From the NCBI GenBank assembly GCA_946410005.1, contig CAMJYS010000001.1, positions 1 to 21,737 of the forward strand: DNA of 21,737 nt. The letters run 5' to 3'. Below the pieces are notes generated by a model, which was not told where the DNA came from, searched no databases, and worked only from the letters and a program-made list of their open reading frames with translations. The stretch is from an uncultured Clostridia bacterium (GTDB lineage Bacteria > Bacillota > Clostridia > Oscillospirales > Acutalibacteraceae). Shown here in pieces: positions 1 through 7,358 of the stretch (position 1 is its first letter; every line of letters starts with the position of its first letter). The position numbers and the translations under genes are program-made.

Positions 1-47
1 GACCACCGAGATCTACACTCTTTCCCTACACGACGCTCTTCCGATCT
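1..47 (+). other. Illumina P5/read-1 adapter remnant (not biological)
   Basis: The first 47 bases are the 3' part of the standard Illumina universal (P5/read 1) adapter and end in the familiar CTCTTCCGATCT. Biological sequence begins at 48. The adapter was left on untrimmed reads and carried into the assembly. Nothing upstream of 48 should be interpreted, and the true genomic context to the left is unknown. Confidence 0.98.
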
Positions 48-105
48 GTTATGCACAAAAAACGCGCAATAAAAATAAAAATATGTATTTTTTAGCCAAA
101 AGCTA

Positions 106-134
106 TTGACACTATTGTCGCGTAGTTATATAAT
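106..134 (+). promoter_or_regulatory. Perfect consensus sigma-A promoter of the 180-611 gene
   Basis: TTGACA at 106-111 and TATAAT at 129-134 are separated by exactly 17 bp. Both hexamers match the housekeeping sigma-A consensus without a mismatch. The predicted start of transcription is near 141, giving a leader of about 39 nt. A strong ribosome binding site (AAGGGGG, 165-171) lies 8 nt before the ATG at 180. So strong a promoter usually needs a repressor, and a palindrome covers its -10 and start. Confidence 0.85.
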
Positions 135-163
135 AATAACTGATAGATCTATCAATTATTATT
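132..163. promoter_or_regulatory. 32-bp palindromic operator candidate
   Basis: This is an inverted repeat with 16-base arms, 15 of 16 positions complementary. The core TGATAGATCTATCA (141-154) is a perfect palindrome, and the single unpaired position is C140/A155. It overlaps the last bases of the -10 box and the predicted transcription start. Only the right arm would be transcribed, so it should act as DNA (a dimeric repressor operator) and not as an RNA hairpin. The regulator is not in the window. Confidence 0.6.
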
Positions 164-179
164 TAAGGGGGATGGTATT

Positions 180-611
180 ATGCCAAAATTACCTGGAGTC
201 AGCGATTTACCAAGTTTAGGAGTTTTTAAAGATGTAGGGAAGCTTTTAAACAAACAAAAACCCAACTCTCATTTAAAAAAATTGGGATTAAAAGAAATTT
301 ATGTATACGATAATCTAAAAAAGAAAAAAATAACTCGTATTTCTCACTGGTCAAAAGATTCGAAAGAAACTTTTTTAGAGAAATATAATGCAGGAATACA
401 TGATCCTCAATTAGTATATTCATCATCAAAAAAATTATCATTAAACGATTTAGGTAAAGATGATGACTTTGCTGAGATTCATATTATTGATTATAGCGAA
501 TATGCAAGCGAGGCATATTATATCAACAATGAGCTTATATGTCTTGAAAAAATATCTGATAGAGAAAAACTAAAAAAACTTCTCGAAGATTTAGGCAAGA
601 AAGATTTCTAA
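180..611 (+). CDS. Hypothetical 143-aa lysine-rich soluble protein
   Basis: I do not recognise this protein. The ATG at 180 has an excellent ribosome binding site (AAGGGGG, 8 nt spacing) and a perfect promoter, so expression is likely. The product has 143 residues and is rich in lysine. It has no signal peptide, no membrane segment and only one cysteine. The N-terminal 25 residues are glycine/proline/leucine-rich, the middle carries a run of lysines near residues 47-50, and the C-terminus is a charged helix-like stretch (about 125-143). It is the only plus-strand gene in the contig, has its own operator-like palindrome, and converges on nifU. It could be an accessory or horizontally acquired gene, but nothing in the window shows its role. 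Confidence 0.75.
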   Translation: MPKLPGVSDLPSLGVFKDVGKLLNKQKPNSHLKKLGLKEIYVYDNLKKKKITRISHWSKDSKETFLEKYNAGIHDPQLVYSSSKKLSLNDLGKDDDFAEIHIIDYSEYASEAYYINNELICLEKISDREKLKKLLEDLGKKDF

Positions 612-647
612 AATTTTGAAGAATAAATAAATTTTGTCAACAAAATC

Positions 648-693
648 ACCCACTACATCGATTATTTAAAATTAATCAATGTAGTGGATTTTT
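648..693. terminator. Bidirectional terminator between convergent genes
   Basis: A 15-bp stem with one mismatch (650-664 pairs with 673-687) encloses an 8-nt AT loop. It is followed on the plus strand by ATTTTT. On the minus strand the stem is followed by GATTTTG. It sits between the stop of the plus-strand gene (611) and the stop of nifU (704), so it probably ends both transcripts. Confidence 0.75.
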
Positions 694-703
694 ACATATT
701 TTT

Positions 704-1150
704 TTATATACCACACGAGCCGGTACAGCCGGAATCGTGGCAATCTTCTGTTATTTTGCCGACTATTGGCGTTGGGTCGATACCTTTTTTTGTGTAATAA
801 TCTGCAAGCGCTGCTTTTATCGCTTGCTCCGCTAAAACCGAACAATGAACTTTTACAGGCGGAAGTCCGTCTAGCGCTTCCATAACCGCTTTGTTTGTTA
901 CTTTTAAAGCGTCTTCAATCGATTTGCCTTTAACAAGTTCCGTCGCCATAGAACTCGTCGCTATAGCGGCACCGCATCCGAATGTTTTGAATTTTACATC
1001 CGATATTATTCCATTTTCGATTTTAAGATACATTTTCATTATGTCGCCGCATTTAGGATTTCCAACCTCTCCTATACCATCAGCGTTTTCTATTTCGCCC
1101 ACATTCCTCGGATTTGCAAAATGATCCATTACTTTTTCACTATAATTCAT
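704..1150 (-). CDS. nifU: Iron-sulfur cluster scaffold protein NifU/IscU (Clostridia type)
   Basis: This is the scaffold on which NifS-supplied sulfur and iron are assembled into [Fe-S] clusters in the cytoplasm before transfer to apo-proteins. The 148-residue product is a single NifU N-terminal/IscU domain. The three cluster-binding cysteines are visible: C34 (NPKCGD, with D36), C59 (FGCGAA) and C103 (VHCSVL). It lacks the central ferredoxin and C-terminal Nfu domains of nitrogen-fixation NifU, as expected for the Clostridia type. The tail carries three more cysteines (C137, C142, C146) in a glycine-rich end. It is the last gene of a minus-strand run with nifS, but an unrelated membrane-protein gene lies between them. 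The ribosome binding site (AAGG) is rather far, about 12 nt, from the ATG. Confidence 0.95.
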   Translation of the reverse strand: MNYSEKVMDHFANPRNVGEIENADGIGEVGNPKCGDIMKMYLKIENGIISDVKFKTFGCGAAIATSSMATELVKGKSIEDALKVTNKAVMEALDGLPPVKVHCSVLAEQAIKAALADYYTKKGIDPTPIVGKITEDCHDSGCTGSCGI

Positions 1151-1209
1151 ATTCTATCACTACCTTAGTAAAATTTTATTATGCTTTATTCCCAAAGGGA
1201 AATTTATCG

Positions 1210-1767
1210 TCAAACAATATTCTCAATTTTATATTTAAACAAATTACTTTCTATTTCAGAAGCTTCAAAACTACCACTAAAATCATCTGTAACAATTTTC
1301 AATTTATTTTTTCCCGGAAAGCAATGTACTTTTACATCACCCTCATAGCTATTTTCTTTATCACGTTCTACTTCTTTTAATATTGTGACTTTTTGCGTAT
1401 TACTATTCACCAAAACAATTTTTGCCTTGCCTCGATCTGATTTAAGCTTTATATGAAACACTATATCCCTTTCGCTTGAAATATCGGCATCAAGCAAAAA
1501 CTGTATGCCACTACATTTTTTGATATCGGCAGCATATCCATTACCAGAGTTAATAGAACGCCCGCTAAATCCCGAAAAATTTCCTTTATCACTGTTTATA
1601 ATCACATCATCATTATCGTAGTCATTAAAATGATAACCAATGAAAACGTTACTAATTATTTTTATAATTGGATTTGAAACTATTAAACTAATAAAACCCA
1701 GAACAATTACTATACCGACTAAAATAAAAGCAATTATACCTAATCTTTTGTTATTTTTATCCATCAA
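1210..1767 (-). CDS. Unknown single-pass membrane protein between nifS and nifU
   Basis: I do not recognise a family. The product has up to 185 residues: a short basic N-terminus, one strong transmembrane segment (about residues 9-31), then about 150 residues that should face outside. The outer part is rich in Ser, Asn, Asp and beta-branched residues, which suggests a beta-sandwich-like domain. Two cysteines are present (near 84 and 149). The start is uncertain: a TTG at 1767 and an ATG at 1764 are adjacent, and the nearest purine-rich site (GGAGA) is 11-14 nt away. It lies 21 nt after nifS and about 60 nt before nifU, so it is probably co-transcribed. Its position inside an iron-sulfur operon is unusual; a functional link is not shown. 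Confidence 0.75.
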   Translation of the reverse strand: MMDKNNKRLGIIAFILVGIVIVLGFISLIVSNPIIKIISNVFIGYHFNDYDNDDVIINSDKGNFSGFSGRSINSGNGYAADIKKCSGIQFLLDADISSERDIVFHIKLKSDRGKAKIVLVNSNTQKVTILKEVERDKENSYEGDVKVHCFPGKNKLKIVTDDFSGSFEASEIESNLFKYKIENIV

Positions 1768-1788
1768 TTTATCATTATCTCCATAATT

Positions 1789-2973
1789 TTATTTATTTTC
1801 GCCTTTTATAATCCTCTCCCAAAGAGGCGACATATCTCTCAGCCTTTTTACGATTTTATTTACTTCTTGCACTACGTAGTCAATTTCTTCAAAAGTATTG
1901 GTATTGTCTAGCGAAAGCCTTAGCGAGCCGTGTGCAACCTCATGAACTAATCCTATCGCAAGCAAAACGTGGCTTGGATCCAGCGAACCTGACGTACAAG
2001 CCGAACCGGAAGACGCACATATTCCTGCCATATTTAAGATCAATAAAAGCGATTCGCCCTCGATTCCCTCAAAGCTTATATTAACATTTCCCGGTAATCT
2101 TCTAACCCTATCTCCGTTAAGTCTCGAGCGTTCTATTTTTAATAATTCGTCTATAAGCTTGTCTCGTTTTTGAGATAAAATTTTGTTCTTCTCTTCTATA
2201 TTCTCGCAAGCTATTTCAATAGCCTTGCCAAGTCCTACTATTCCGGCGACATTTTCCGTTCCTGCACGCTTTTTATTTTCTTGTGCGCCGCCTTCCATGA
2301 ATGTTTCAATACGAACTCCGCTTCTAATATATAGCGCTCCTACTCCCTTTGCTCCGTGGAATTTATGTGCCGAAAGAGAAAGCATATCCACATTATCTTC
2401 TAAAACATTAACTGGTATATGTCCTACCGCTTGGACTGCATCTGTATGAAAAATCACGCCTTTTTCACGACATATCTTCCCAATTTCTTTAATCGGCTCG
2501 ATAGTTCCTATCTCGTTATTTGCGTACATTATTGTAACCAATGCGGTTTTATCGGTAATGGCGTTTTTTACATCTTCCGGATTTATTAACCCATTGTGGT
2601 CTACATCTAAATATGTAACGTCAAACCCATTTTTTGCTAAATAATTTACTGTATGCAAAACAGCGTGATGTTCTATCTTTGAAGTGATAATATGATTTTT
2701 GCCTTTTTTTATTCCTGCAAATGCGGCGCCTTTTATCGCCCAGTTATCCGATTCTGTACCACAAGAAGTGAAGAATATTTCTTTTTCTTTTGCTCCAATT
2801 GCTTTTGCGACCTGTTTTCTTGCATTCTCGATGCCACTGCGTGCGTCTTTTCCTAAACTATATATCGTAGAAGGATTCCCGAATTTCCCTTTAAAATAAG
2901 GAAGCATAGCCGACAAAACATCATCGCTGACCGATGTCGTTGCAGCATTATCCATATATACTATTTTTTTCAT
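1789..2973 (-). CDS. nifS: Cysteine desulfurase NifS/IscS
   Basis: This PLP enzyme removes sulfur from L-cysteine to give alanine and an enzyme persulfide, which feeds the NifU scaffold. The 394-residue length is typical. Visible features are the N-terminal DNAATT motif (8-13), the PLP pocket with CGTESDN (71-77) and EHHAV (101-105), the PLP-binding lysine K204 in SAHKFHG, and the catalytic cysteine C326 in SGSACTSG, followed by the DPSHVL signature of the NifS/IscS class. The ATG at 2973 is the first codon of a conserved start ([13 protein letters not shown]). It follows glyQS by 60 nt, and a hairpin lies in that gap. Its partner scaffold is nifU at 1150-704. Confidence 0.96.
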   Translation of the reverse strand: MKKIVYMDNAATTSVSDDVLSAMLPYFKGKFGNPSTIYSLGKDARSGIENARKQVAKAIGAKEKEIFFTSCGTESDNWAIKGAAFAGIKKGKNHIITSKIEHHAVLHTVNYLAKNGFDVTYLDVDHNGLINPEDVKNAITDKTALVTIMYANNEIGTIEPIKEIGKICREKGVIFHTDAVQAVGHIPVNVLEDNVDMLSLSAHKFHGAKGVGALYIRSGVRIETFMEGGAQENKKRAGTENVAGIVGLGKAIEIACENIEEKNKILSQKRDKLIDELLKIERSRLNGDRVRRLPGNVNISFEGIEGESLLLILNMAGICASSGSACTSGSLDPSHVLLAIGLVHEVAHGSLRLSLDNTNTFEEIDYVVQEVNKIVKRLRDMSPLWERIIKGENK

Positions 2974-2982
2974 TTATATCAC

Positions 2983-3010
2983 GCAAGACCTTAATAAAAG
3001 GTTATCTTGC
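2983..3010 (-). other. Hairpin in the glyQS-nifS gap
   Basis: Read on the minus strand, GCAAGA pairs with TCTTGC and the inner CCTT pairs with AAGG around a 5-nt AT loop, with a 3-nt bulge (TAA) on one side. No T-run follows, so it is not a convincing terminator. Its AAGG is the only Shine-Dalgarno-like stretch near nifS. It may therefore be an mRNA processing or translation-control structure, or an operator. The role is unknown. Confidence 0.4.
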
Positions 3011-3033
3011 TCCCACCTTTCGGAACAACTTTT

Positions 3034-4395
3034 TTAAAAATTAATCTTACTTTCAATATAATTTTTAAGATACTCTATTTTTATTCTTTCTTGTTTCATT
3101 GTGTCTCTATCTCTTACTGTTACCGAGCCGTCTGTTTCGCTGTCAAAATCATAAGTTATACAGAATGGCGTACCGATTTCGTCTTGTCTTCTATAACGTT
3201 TTCCGATTGAACCCGATTCATCGTAGTCAACATGAAAATATTTAGAAAGTTCTGCGTAAATTTCTTCCGCTTTTTCGCCAAGTTTTTTAGAAAGTGGTAA
3301 AACACAAGCTTTATACGGCGCTAATACCGGACTGAGTTTTAGAACAACCCTTGTATCGTCCTCGCTTATTTTCTCTTCTGTATACGCATCACAAAAAAAT
3401 GCCAAAGTTACACGGTCCGCTCCTAATGACGGTTCTATGACGTACGGCAAATATTTTTCGCCTTTTTCAGCGTCAAAATATTCTAAATTTTTCCCTGAGA
3501 ATTCTTGATGTTTTCCAAGATCAAAATTTGTTCTATCGGCTATTCCCCAAAGTTCTCCCCAACCAAACGGGAATAAAAATTCTATATCAGATGTTGCTGT
3601 TGAATAATGACTTAATTCTTCCTTTTCATGGTCACGAATACGAATATTTTCTTTTTTTATTCCAAGAGACAAAAGCCATTTTTCGCAGAATGCTCTCCAA
3701 TATTCAAACCACTCTAAGTCCTCTCCCGGTGCACAGAAAAATTCCAACTCCATTTGTTCAAATTCTCTTGTACGGAATGTAAAGTTACCCGGTGTAATTT
3801 CGTTTCTGAAAGATTTTCCGATTTGTGCTATACCAAAAGGAATTTTCTTCCTTGCTGTACGTTGAACATTTGAGAAATTTACAAAAATACCTTGTGCTGT
3901 TTCCGGTCTTAAATATATCTCGTTTTTGCTATCTTCTGTAACACCTTGGAATGTTTTAAACATCAAGTTGAATTTTCTTATACTTGTAAAGTCTTTCGAA
4001 TTACAATTCGGACAACAGATATCATTTTCTTTTATACAGTTTTCCATCTCTTCGAACGTCATCCCGTTTGGATTTTTCCCGGCGTCTTCTATAAGCTTAT
4101 CCGCTCTGTAACGTGTTTTACATTCTTTACAATCCATTAATGGGTCGGAAAATCCTCCAACATGTCCGGATGCTTCCCAAACTCTTGGGTTCATTAAAAT
4201 TGCGGAATCTAATCCGACGTTATATTTACACTCTTGAACGAATTTTTTAAACCACGCTTTTTTTACGTTGTTTTTAAGAAGTACTCCCAGCGGACCGTAA
4301 TCCCAAGTATTAGAAAGTCCTCCGTATATTTCTGAGCCGGAAAACACAAAACCTCTATTCTTACAAAGCGCAACGATTGTATCCATATTCTTCAT
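3034..4395 (-). CDS. glyQS: Glycyl-tRNA synthetase, homodimeric (class II)
   Basis: This enzyme charges tRNA-Gly with glycine using ATP in the cytoplasm. At 453 residues it is the alpha2 (single-polypeptide) type and not the alpha2-beta2 GlyQ/GlyS type. The class II fold is visible: the N-terminal [18 protein letters not shown], the substrate segment [12 protein letters not shown], motif 2 around [10 protein letters not shown] and [10 protein letters not shown], motif 3 around [14 protein letters not shown], and a C-terminal anticodon-binding domain starting near [10 protein letters not shown]. An internal cysteine-rich insert (CKECKTRY, then CCPNCNS) resembles a zinc knuckle seen in this family. 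The ATG at 4395 is favoured; another lies three codons on. Only 52 nt separate it from nrdG, so there is no room for a T-box leader. Confidence 0.96.
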   Translation of the reverse strand: MKNMDTIVALCKNRGFVFSGSEIYGGLSNTWDYGPLGVLLKNNVKKAWFKKFVQECKYNVGLDSAILMNPRVWEASGHVGGFSDPLMDCKECKTRYRADKLIEDAGKNPNGMTFEEMENCIKENDICCPNCNSKDFTSIRKFNLMFKTFQGVTEDSKNEIYLRPETAQGIFVNFSNVQRTARKKIPFGIAQIGKSFRNEITPGNFTFRTREFEQMELEFFCAPGEDLEWFEYWRAFCEKWLLSLGIKKENIRIRDHEKEELSHYSTATSDIEFLFPFGWGELWGIADRTNFDLGKHQEFSGKNLEYFDAEKGEKYLPYVIEPSLGADRVTLAFFCDAYTEEKISEDDTRVVLKLSPVLAPYKACVLPLSKKLGEKAEEIYAELSKYFHVDYDESGSIGKRYRRQDEIGTPFCITYDFDSETDGSVTVRDRDTMKQERIKIEYLKNYIESKINF

Positions 4396-4426
4396 GAATA
4401 TCCACTATCCTTTCAAGCCATGAGCT

Positions 4427-4465
4427 AAAAAATAAAAAGCACAAAAATCAGCTGATTTTTACGGC
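4427..4465 (-). terminator. Probable terminator of the redoxin-nrdD-nrdG operon
   Basis: An 18-bp perfect palindrome (4443-4460, AAAAATC/GATTTTT around AGCT) overlaps the nrdG stop codon. It is followed on the minus strand by TGC and a T-rich run of the form TTTTTATTTTTT (4427-4438). The stem is AU-rich, so termination may be partial and glyQS may receive some read-through. Confidence 0.5.
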
Positions 4466-4963
4466 ATGCTGATTCTTAGAACTAAGGGTTACTCCCAGCA
4501 CCTTATCGTAAATCGAACTGGCGTTTGGAATAAATCTCCCGTATTTAATTATAATATTATCAAATTTCTTTAATTTTTGCACCTTTTCGGGAATTTCTTC
4601 TTCGTAATATCCTGTATAAATTACTATATCGTCATTACAACCGTTAAGTCTGAAATAACTCACTAAATTAAGCACTTCTTCGAATTGGAGCATGGGTTCA
4701 AGCCCACCTATAACAACCGCAGTTGTTATAGGGTTTTTTCTATATCTTTCAAACAAATCTTTTAATAGTATTTTTTTATCGGGCATCGATGTTATTTTCA
4801 TATTTTGACAAATACTACAATCCTCGCCGATTTCCTTTAGACATTTAAAATCGCATTTTTTTGTGGCTATAAACATTGAAGACTTTTTATAATCTTGGAA
4901 ATTTTCGTCGACTATTTCTTTTATTGTTATAGACTTACTTTCTAAATTAAAATCCGCCTTCAT
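4448..4963 (-). CDS. nrdG: Anaerobic RNR activase NrdG (radical SAM, variant cysteine motif)
   Basis: This is the radical SAM activase that uses S-adenosylmethionine and a [4Fe-4S] cluster to install the glycyl radical on NrdD. The 171-residue product overlaps the end of nrdD by 17 nt, so the two are translationally coupled. The expected CX3CX2C motif is altered: C37 and C41 match, but the CYN-equivalent cysteine is C52 (in CQN), giving CX3CX10C, with one extra cysteine at C49. The SAM-contacting GGEP motif reads GGLEPML, with an inserted leucine. I recall GGLEP-type activases from Clostridia, so this is probably a recognised sub-branch and not decay. The assignment rests on the nrdD link plus these motifs. 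Confidence 0.88.
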   Translation of the reverse strand: MKADFNLESKSITIKEIVDENFQDYKKSSMFIATKKCDFKCLKEIGEDCSICQNMKITSMPDKKILLKDLFERYRKNPITTAVVIGGLEPMLQFEEVLNLVSYFRLNGCNDDIVIYTGYYEEEIPEKVQKLKKFDNIIIKYGRFIPNASSIYDKVLGVTLSSKNQHAVKIS

Positions 4964-6869
4964 TCAAATCGAACCACTTTCTCTGATCAAATTCTTTCTT
5001 CCTCTCTTTACTATAAGCAGAAACAGGCACTAAAAATCCTACTATTCTTGAGTATGTATCCACGGGACTTTCACCGCATTTAGGACATTTTGGAGAAAAG
5101 AAAGCGTGTTCATCTTTACAAACCGATATTTTACAGTTGTAAGCAAAATATATTACTCCTGATTTTGCTATATGATTAAGTAAATTCCAGGCTTGTTCTT
5201 CGCTTGCAAATTTTCCGGCAAGATTTATATGTGAAATTTGTCCGCCACCGCATTCTTTATCGAGTTTTGCACCAAGCTTAATTTTTTCGTTCAATGTACA
5301 TTTTTCCATAAGCGGAATCCATTGATTTGAATAAATAAAGTATTGTTCTTTTTCAGGATATAAAACGCTATCTTTTTGACTTAAAATTATATTCGCACGC
5401 TCAGCGGGAATTGCCTCTACGTTTATGCTGTAATCGAAATCATAAGAATCTTTTTGTTCATTTATGGCATTTAAAATTCTTGTTGCAAAATCGAGACCCT
5501 CTTGTGAATATGATTTGTTGCCAAATTCATCGGTATCAATAAGTCCGAATTCTGAAATTGCTTCGTACATAGCGGTAATGCCGACTGTATTGTACTGTTT
5601 TGCAAGCTCAATTAGACCATGAGTATAGTTTGGAAGCAATCCGTGTGCGATATTTTGCTTGATTACATCTCTTACAACGTCAAGAACTTTTATGCAGTTA
5701 TCGAGACGGTCTTTAAGAATATTCATAAATTCTTCTTTGTCGCCATTTGCTTCGAGGGCAATTCTTCTTAAGTTTATTGTATTTACTTGAACACTTCCGA
5801 TAGAAAGAGATGTTCCGCCGACGGAATTTATAAATGCGTCAAGCTTGGAAGTATTGGAAATAAGTCTACAACAATTCGACAAACTTGTAACATCGTTTCC
5901 CACATAAAAATTACTATCGTACCATGTCATATTGTGTTTATTACACCATCTGGCAAATTCTTCGTCAACAAATTTTCCGTTTTGAAATAACAACGAATAT
6001 GTAAGCACCGGAAATGTCATCATTGTTTCTTCTCTTGTTTTCGAAACAACTTCCATAAATACTTTTTGATGTTCAATAATCTGTTCAATGTGGTCTATCA
6101 CAAACTCTCCGTTAGGGAATTGTCTTCCGCCGAAAAGTTCTGTCAAATAATTTCTATCCATAACGCTTATATTTGAAAATGCACATTCTGTAACACGTAA
6201 ATATGGCTGATTTAAATCATAAATGAATTTTTGGAAACATTGTCTACGATAATATTCCGGGTCTTTTAAATAGAAATTTTCTTTTACGTCTTTATACCAA
6301 AAATAATAAGAATAAAGAAGATAGCTTGGAAGTCCTACCGCTCCGCTACTACGATTTGCTGCCCAGCTAATAAATTCTAAAACATGGTCGTTGAAAGTTG
6401 TAAGGTGATTTGGCGCTCCTGTTTTGAATTTATTTATAAAGTAAAGTCCATTTTCTACAAGTTTATCTAAATCGTACGCATAGCAATATGGAGTAAACGA
6501 TGATGTTGCGGAGTTATGTAAATAAAAACTTCCATTCCATTCACCTTCAAGCCATTTTTCTGCGGTTTCTTGACCGTATTTTTTTGTTAAATCTTCGAAT
6601 ATTTTATTGTACGACAAAAGTTTTGTGTGTGGCTTTACCATATCCGAAAGAAGTGTGCGAACATCATGTGTTGTACTATTTGCGTTCGCATCTATAGTAG
6701 TTTCGGCAACAGTAGCTGATTCTATGAAATTATTTATAAAATCAGTAAAATTCAAATTTGAATTTGAAAGTCCGTTCATCATTTCAAATTTTGAGTCGTA
6801 TTTATTTTTTAATTTTGACATGAATTCTGCAAATGGTTTTAAAAATTTAAGTTTTATTTCCAAGTTCAT
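4947..6869 (-). CDS. nrdD: Anaerobic (class III) ribonucleoside-triphosphate reductase NrdD
   Basis: NrdD reduces ribonucleoside triphosphates to deoxy forms under anaerobiosis with a glycyl radical. The 640-residue product lacks the N-terminal ATP-cone, so the usual dATP on/off switch is probably absent. Visible features are the substrate-pocket C129 (PYCYAY), the finger loop cysteine pair C333-C334 (SNCCRL), the IPAERAN segment (487-493), zinc-site cysteines C579, C584, C595 and C598, and the glycyl-radical loop with G611 in RIVGFL near the C-terminus, followed by VPVSAY and RKWF. A ribosome binding site (AAGGAG) sits just before the ATG. The gene lies 16 nt after a CPxC redoxin gene and overlaps nrdG. 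Confidence 0.96.
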   Translation of the reverse strand: MNLEIKLKFLKPFAEFMSKLKNKYDSKFEMMNGLSNSNLNFTDFINNFIESATVAETTIDANANSTTHDVRTLLSDMVKPHTKLLSYNKIFEDLTKKYGQETAEKWLEGEWNGSFYLHNSATSSFTPYCYAYDLDKLVENGLYFINKFKTGAPNHLTTFNDHVLEFISWAANRSSGAVGLPSYLLYSYYFWYKDVKENFYLKDPEYYRRQCFQKFIYDLNQPYLRVTECAFSNISVMDRNYLTELFGGRQFPNGEFVIDHIEQIIEHQKVFMEVVSKTREETMMTFPVLTYSLLFQNGKFVDEEFARWCNKHNMTWYDSNFYVGNDVTSLSNCCRLISNTSKLDAFINSVGGTSLSIGSVQVNTINLRRIALEANGDKEEFMNILKDRLDNCIKVLDVVRDVIKQNIAHGLLPNYTHGLIELAKQYNTVGITAMYEAISEFGLIDTDEFGNKSYSQEGLDFATRILNAINEQKDSYDFDYSINVEAIPAERANIILSQKDSVLYPEKEQYFIYSNQWIPLMEKCTLNEKIKLGAKLDKECGGGQISHINLAGKFASEEQAWNLLNHIAKSGVIYFAYNCKISVCKDEHAFFSPKCPKCGESPVDTYSRIVGFLVPVSAYSKERKKEFDQRKWFDLNEGGF

Positions 6870-6885
6870 CTTCTCCTTTTAGTTA

Positions 6886-7110
6886 TTATTTTTGCTCATT
6901 AACCCAATTGTTTGCTTCTGTAAAATCAAGATATTTATCATCTATTTTTAAAATCGGAAGTGACATAATATTTGTGGTTTTTAAAATGTCATCTATTTCT
7001 TCTTTTGAAGCTATTTTTTCTTGATATTTTATACCTTTATTATTTAATTTGATTTTTAAAATATTACATTTCGGACACTGATCTGCTACATAAACGACTA
7101 TCTCAGCCAT
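6886..7110 (-). CDS. Glutaredoxin/NrdH-like thioredoxin-fold protein
   Basis: This is a small cytoplasmic redoxin of 74 residues. It starts with MAEIVVY and has a CPKC active site at the end of the first strand, then a cis-proline region (SLPILKI) and a C-terminal helix, the standard glutaredoxin/NrdH layout. The ATG at 7110 is chosen because GGAG lies 9 nt upstream; an in-frame TTG two codons earlier would be too close to that site. It is the first gene of the NrdR-type-promoter operon with nrdD and nrdG. The likely job is delivering reducing equivalents to NrdD. A general redox role remains possible. Confidence 0.88.
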   Translation of the reverse strand: MAEIVVYVADQCPKCNILKIKLNNKGIKYQEKIASKEEIDDILKTTNIMSLPILKIDDKYLDFTEANNWVNEQK

Positions 7111-7153
7111 CTTCAAACACTCCTACAACTTCTATGTGTAATTTAATCTTTTG

Positions 7154-7169
7154 CCACTATATGTGGTAC
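7154..7169 (-). promoter_or_regulatory. NrdR-like box 2 (downstream)
   Basis: The core on the minus strand is CCACATATAG, 8 of 10 matches to the NrdR core CwAtATaTwG, followed by TG as in the consensus. It also forms a CCAC/GTGG inverted repeat. It lies just past the -10 box, across the early transcribed region, and starts exactly 32 bp from box 1, about three helical turns, as expected for paired NrdR boxes. Confidence 0.6.
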
Positions 7170-7178
7170 ATGATATAT

Positions 7179-7207
7179 ATTATATTCCCTATATATAGCG
7201 ATGTCAA
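7179..7207 (-). promoter_or_regulatory. Perfect sigma-A promoter of the redoxin-nrdD-nrdG operon
   Basis: On the minus strand TTGACA (7207-7202) and TATAAT (7184-7179) are separated by 17 bp, both without mismatch. The start of transcription should be near 7172, giving a leader of about 60 nt. Two NrdR-like boxes bracket the -10 element. Confidence 0.85.
7186..7201 (-). promoter_or_regulatory. NrdR-like box 1 (in the promoter spacer)
   Basis: The core CTATATATAG (7189-7198) matches all ten positions of the NrdR core CwAtATaTwG. The outer bases match the consensus less well (one of three on each side). It lies between the -35 and -10 boxes, where a bound repressor would block RNA polymerase. 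NrdR is the dNTP-sensing (ATP/dATP) repressor of ribonucleotide reductase genes; its gene is not in this window. Confidence 0.65.
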
Positions 7208-7280
7208 GCCCTTTTTTAAATTTAATCTTGAAAGATTATTACACAAATTTATCGCCAAAATCCGCCTTAAAATATACACA

Positions 7281-7325
7281 AAAATCGCAAGCCGTTCAGT
7301 TTGCATTAAAACATCAGCTCGCAAT
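7281..7325 (-). terminator. Possible terminator of the pseudokinase gene
   Basis: About 35 nt after the 7359 stop, the minus strand can form a stem of roughly 9-11 bp (around 7315-7325 with 7284-7294, including G-T pairs) with a loop of about 20 nt, followed by ATTTTTG. The loop is long and the pairing imperfect, so it is only a candidate. The rest of the 7111-7358 gap holds the nrd promoter and NrdR boxes. Confidence 0.4.
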
Positions 7326-7358
7326 TATGACTATTTATAATTTACACACAAATTATGT

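Noticed and set aside
1189..1201. Small TTCCC/GGGAA hairpin before nifU
   Set aside because: The stem is only 5 bp with a 3-nt loop and no T-run; too weak to call a terminator or regulator.
4396..4447. T-box riboswitch upstream of glyQS
   Set aside because: Only 52 nt separate nrdG from glyQS, too short for a T-box, and the conserved T-box sequence is absent.
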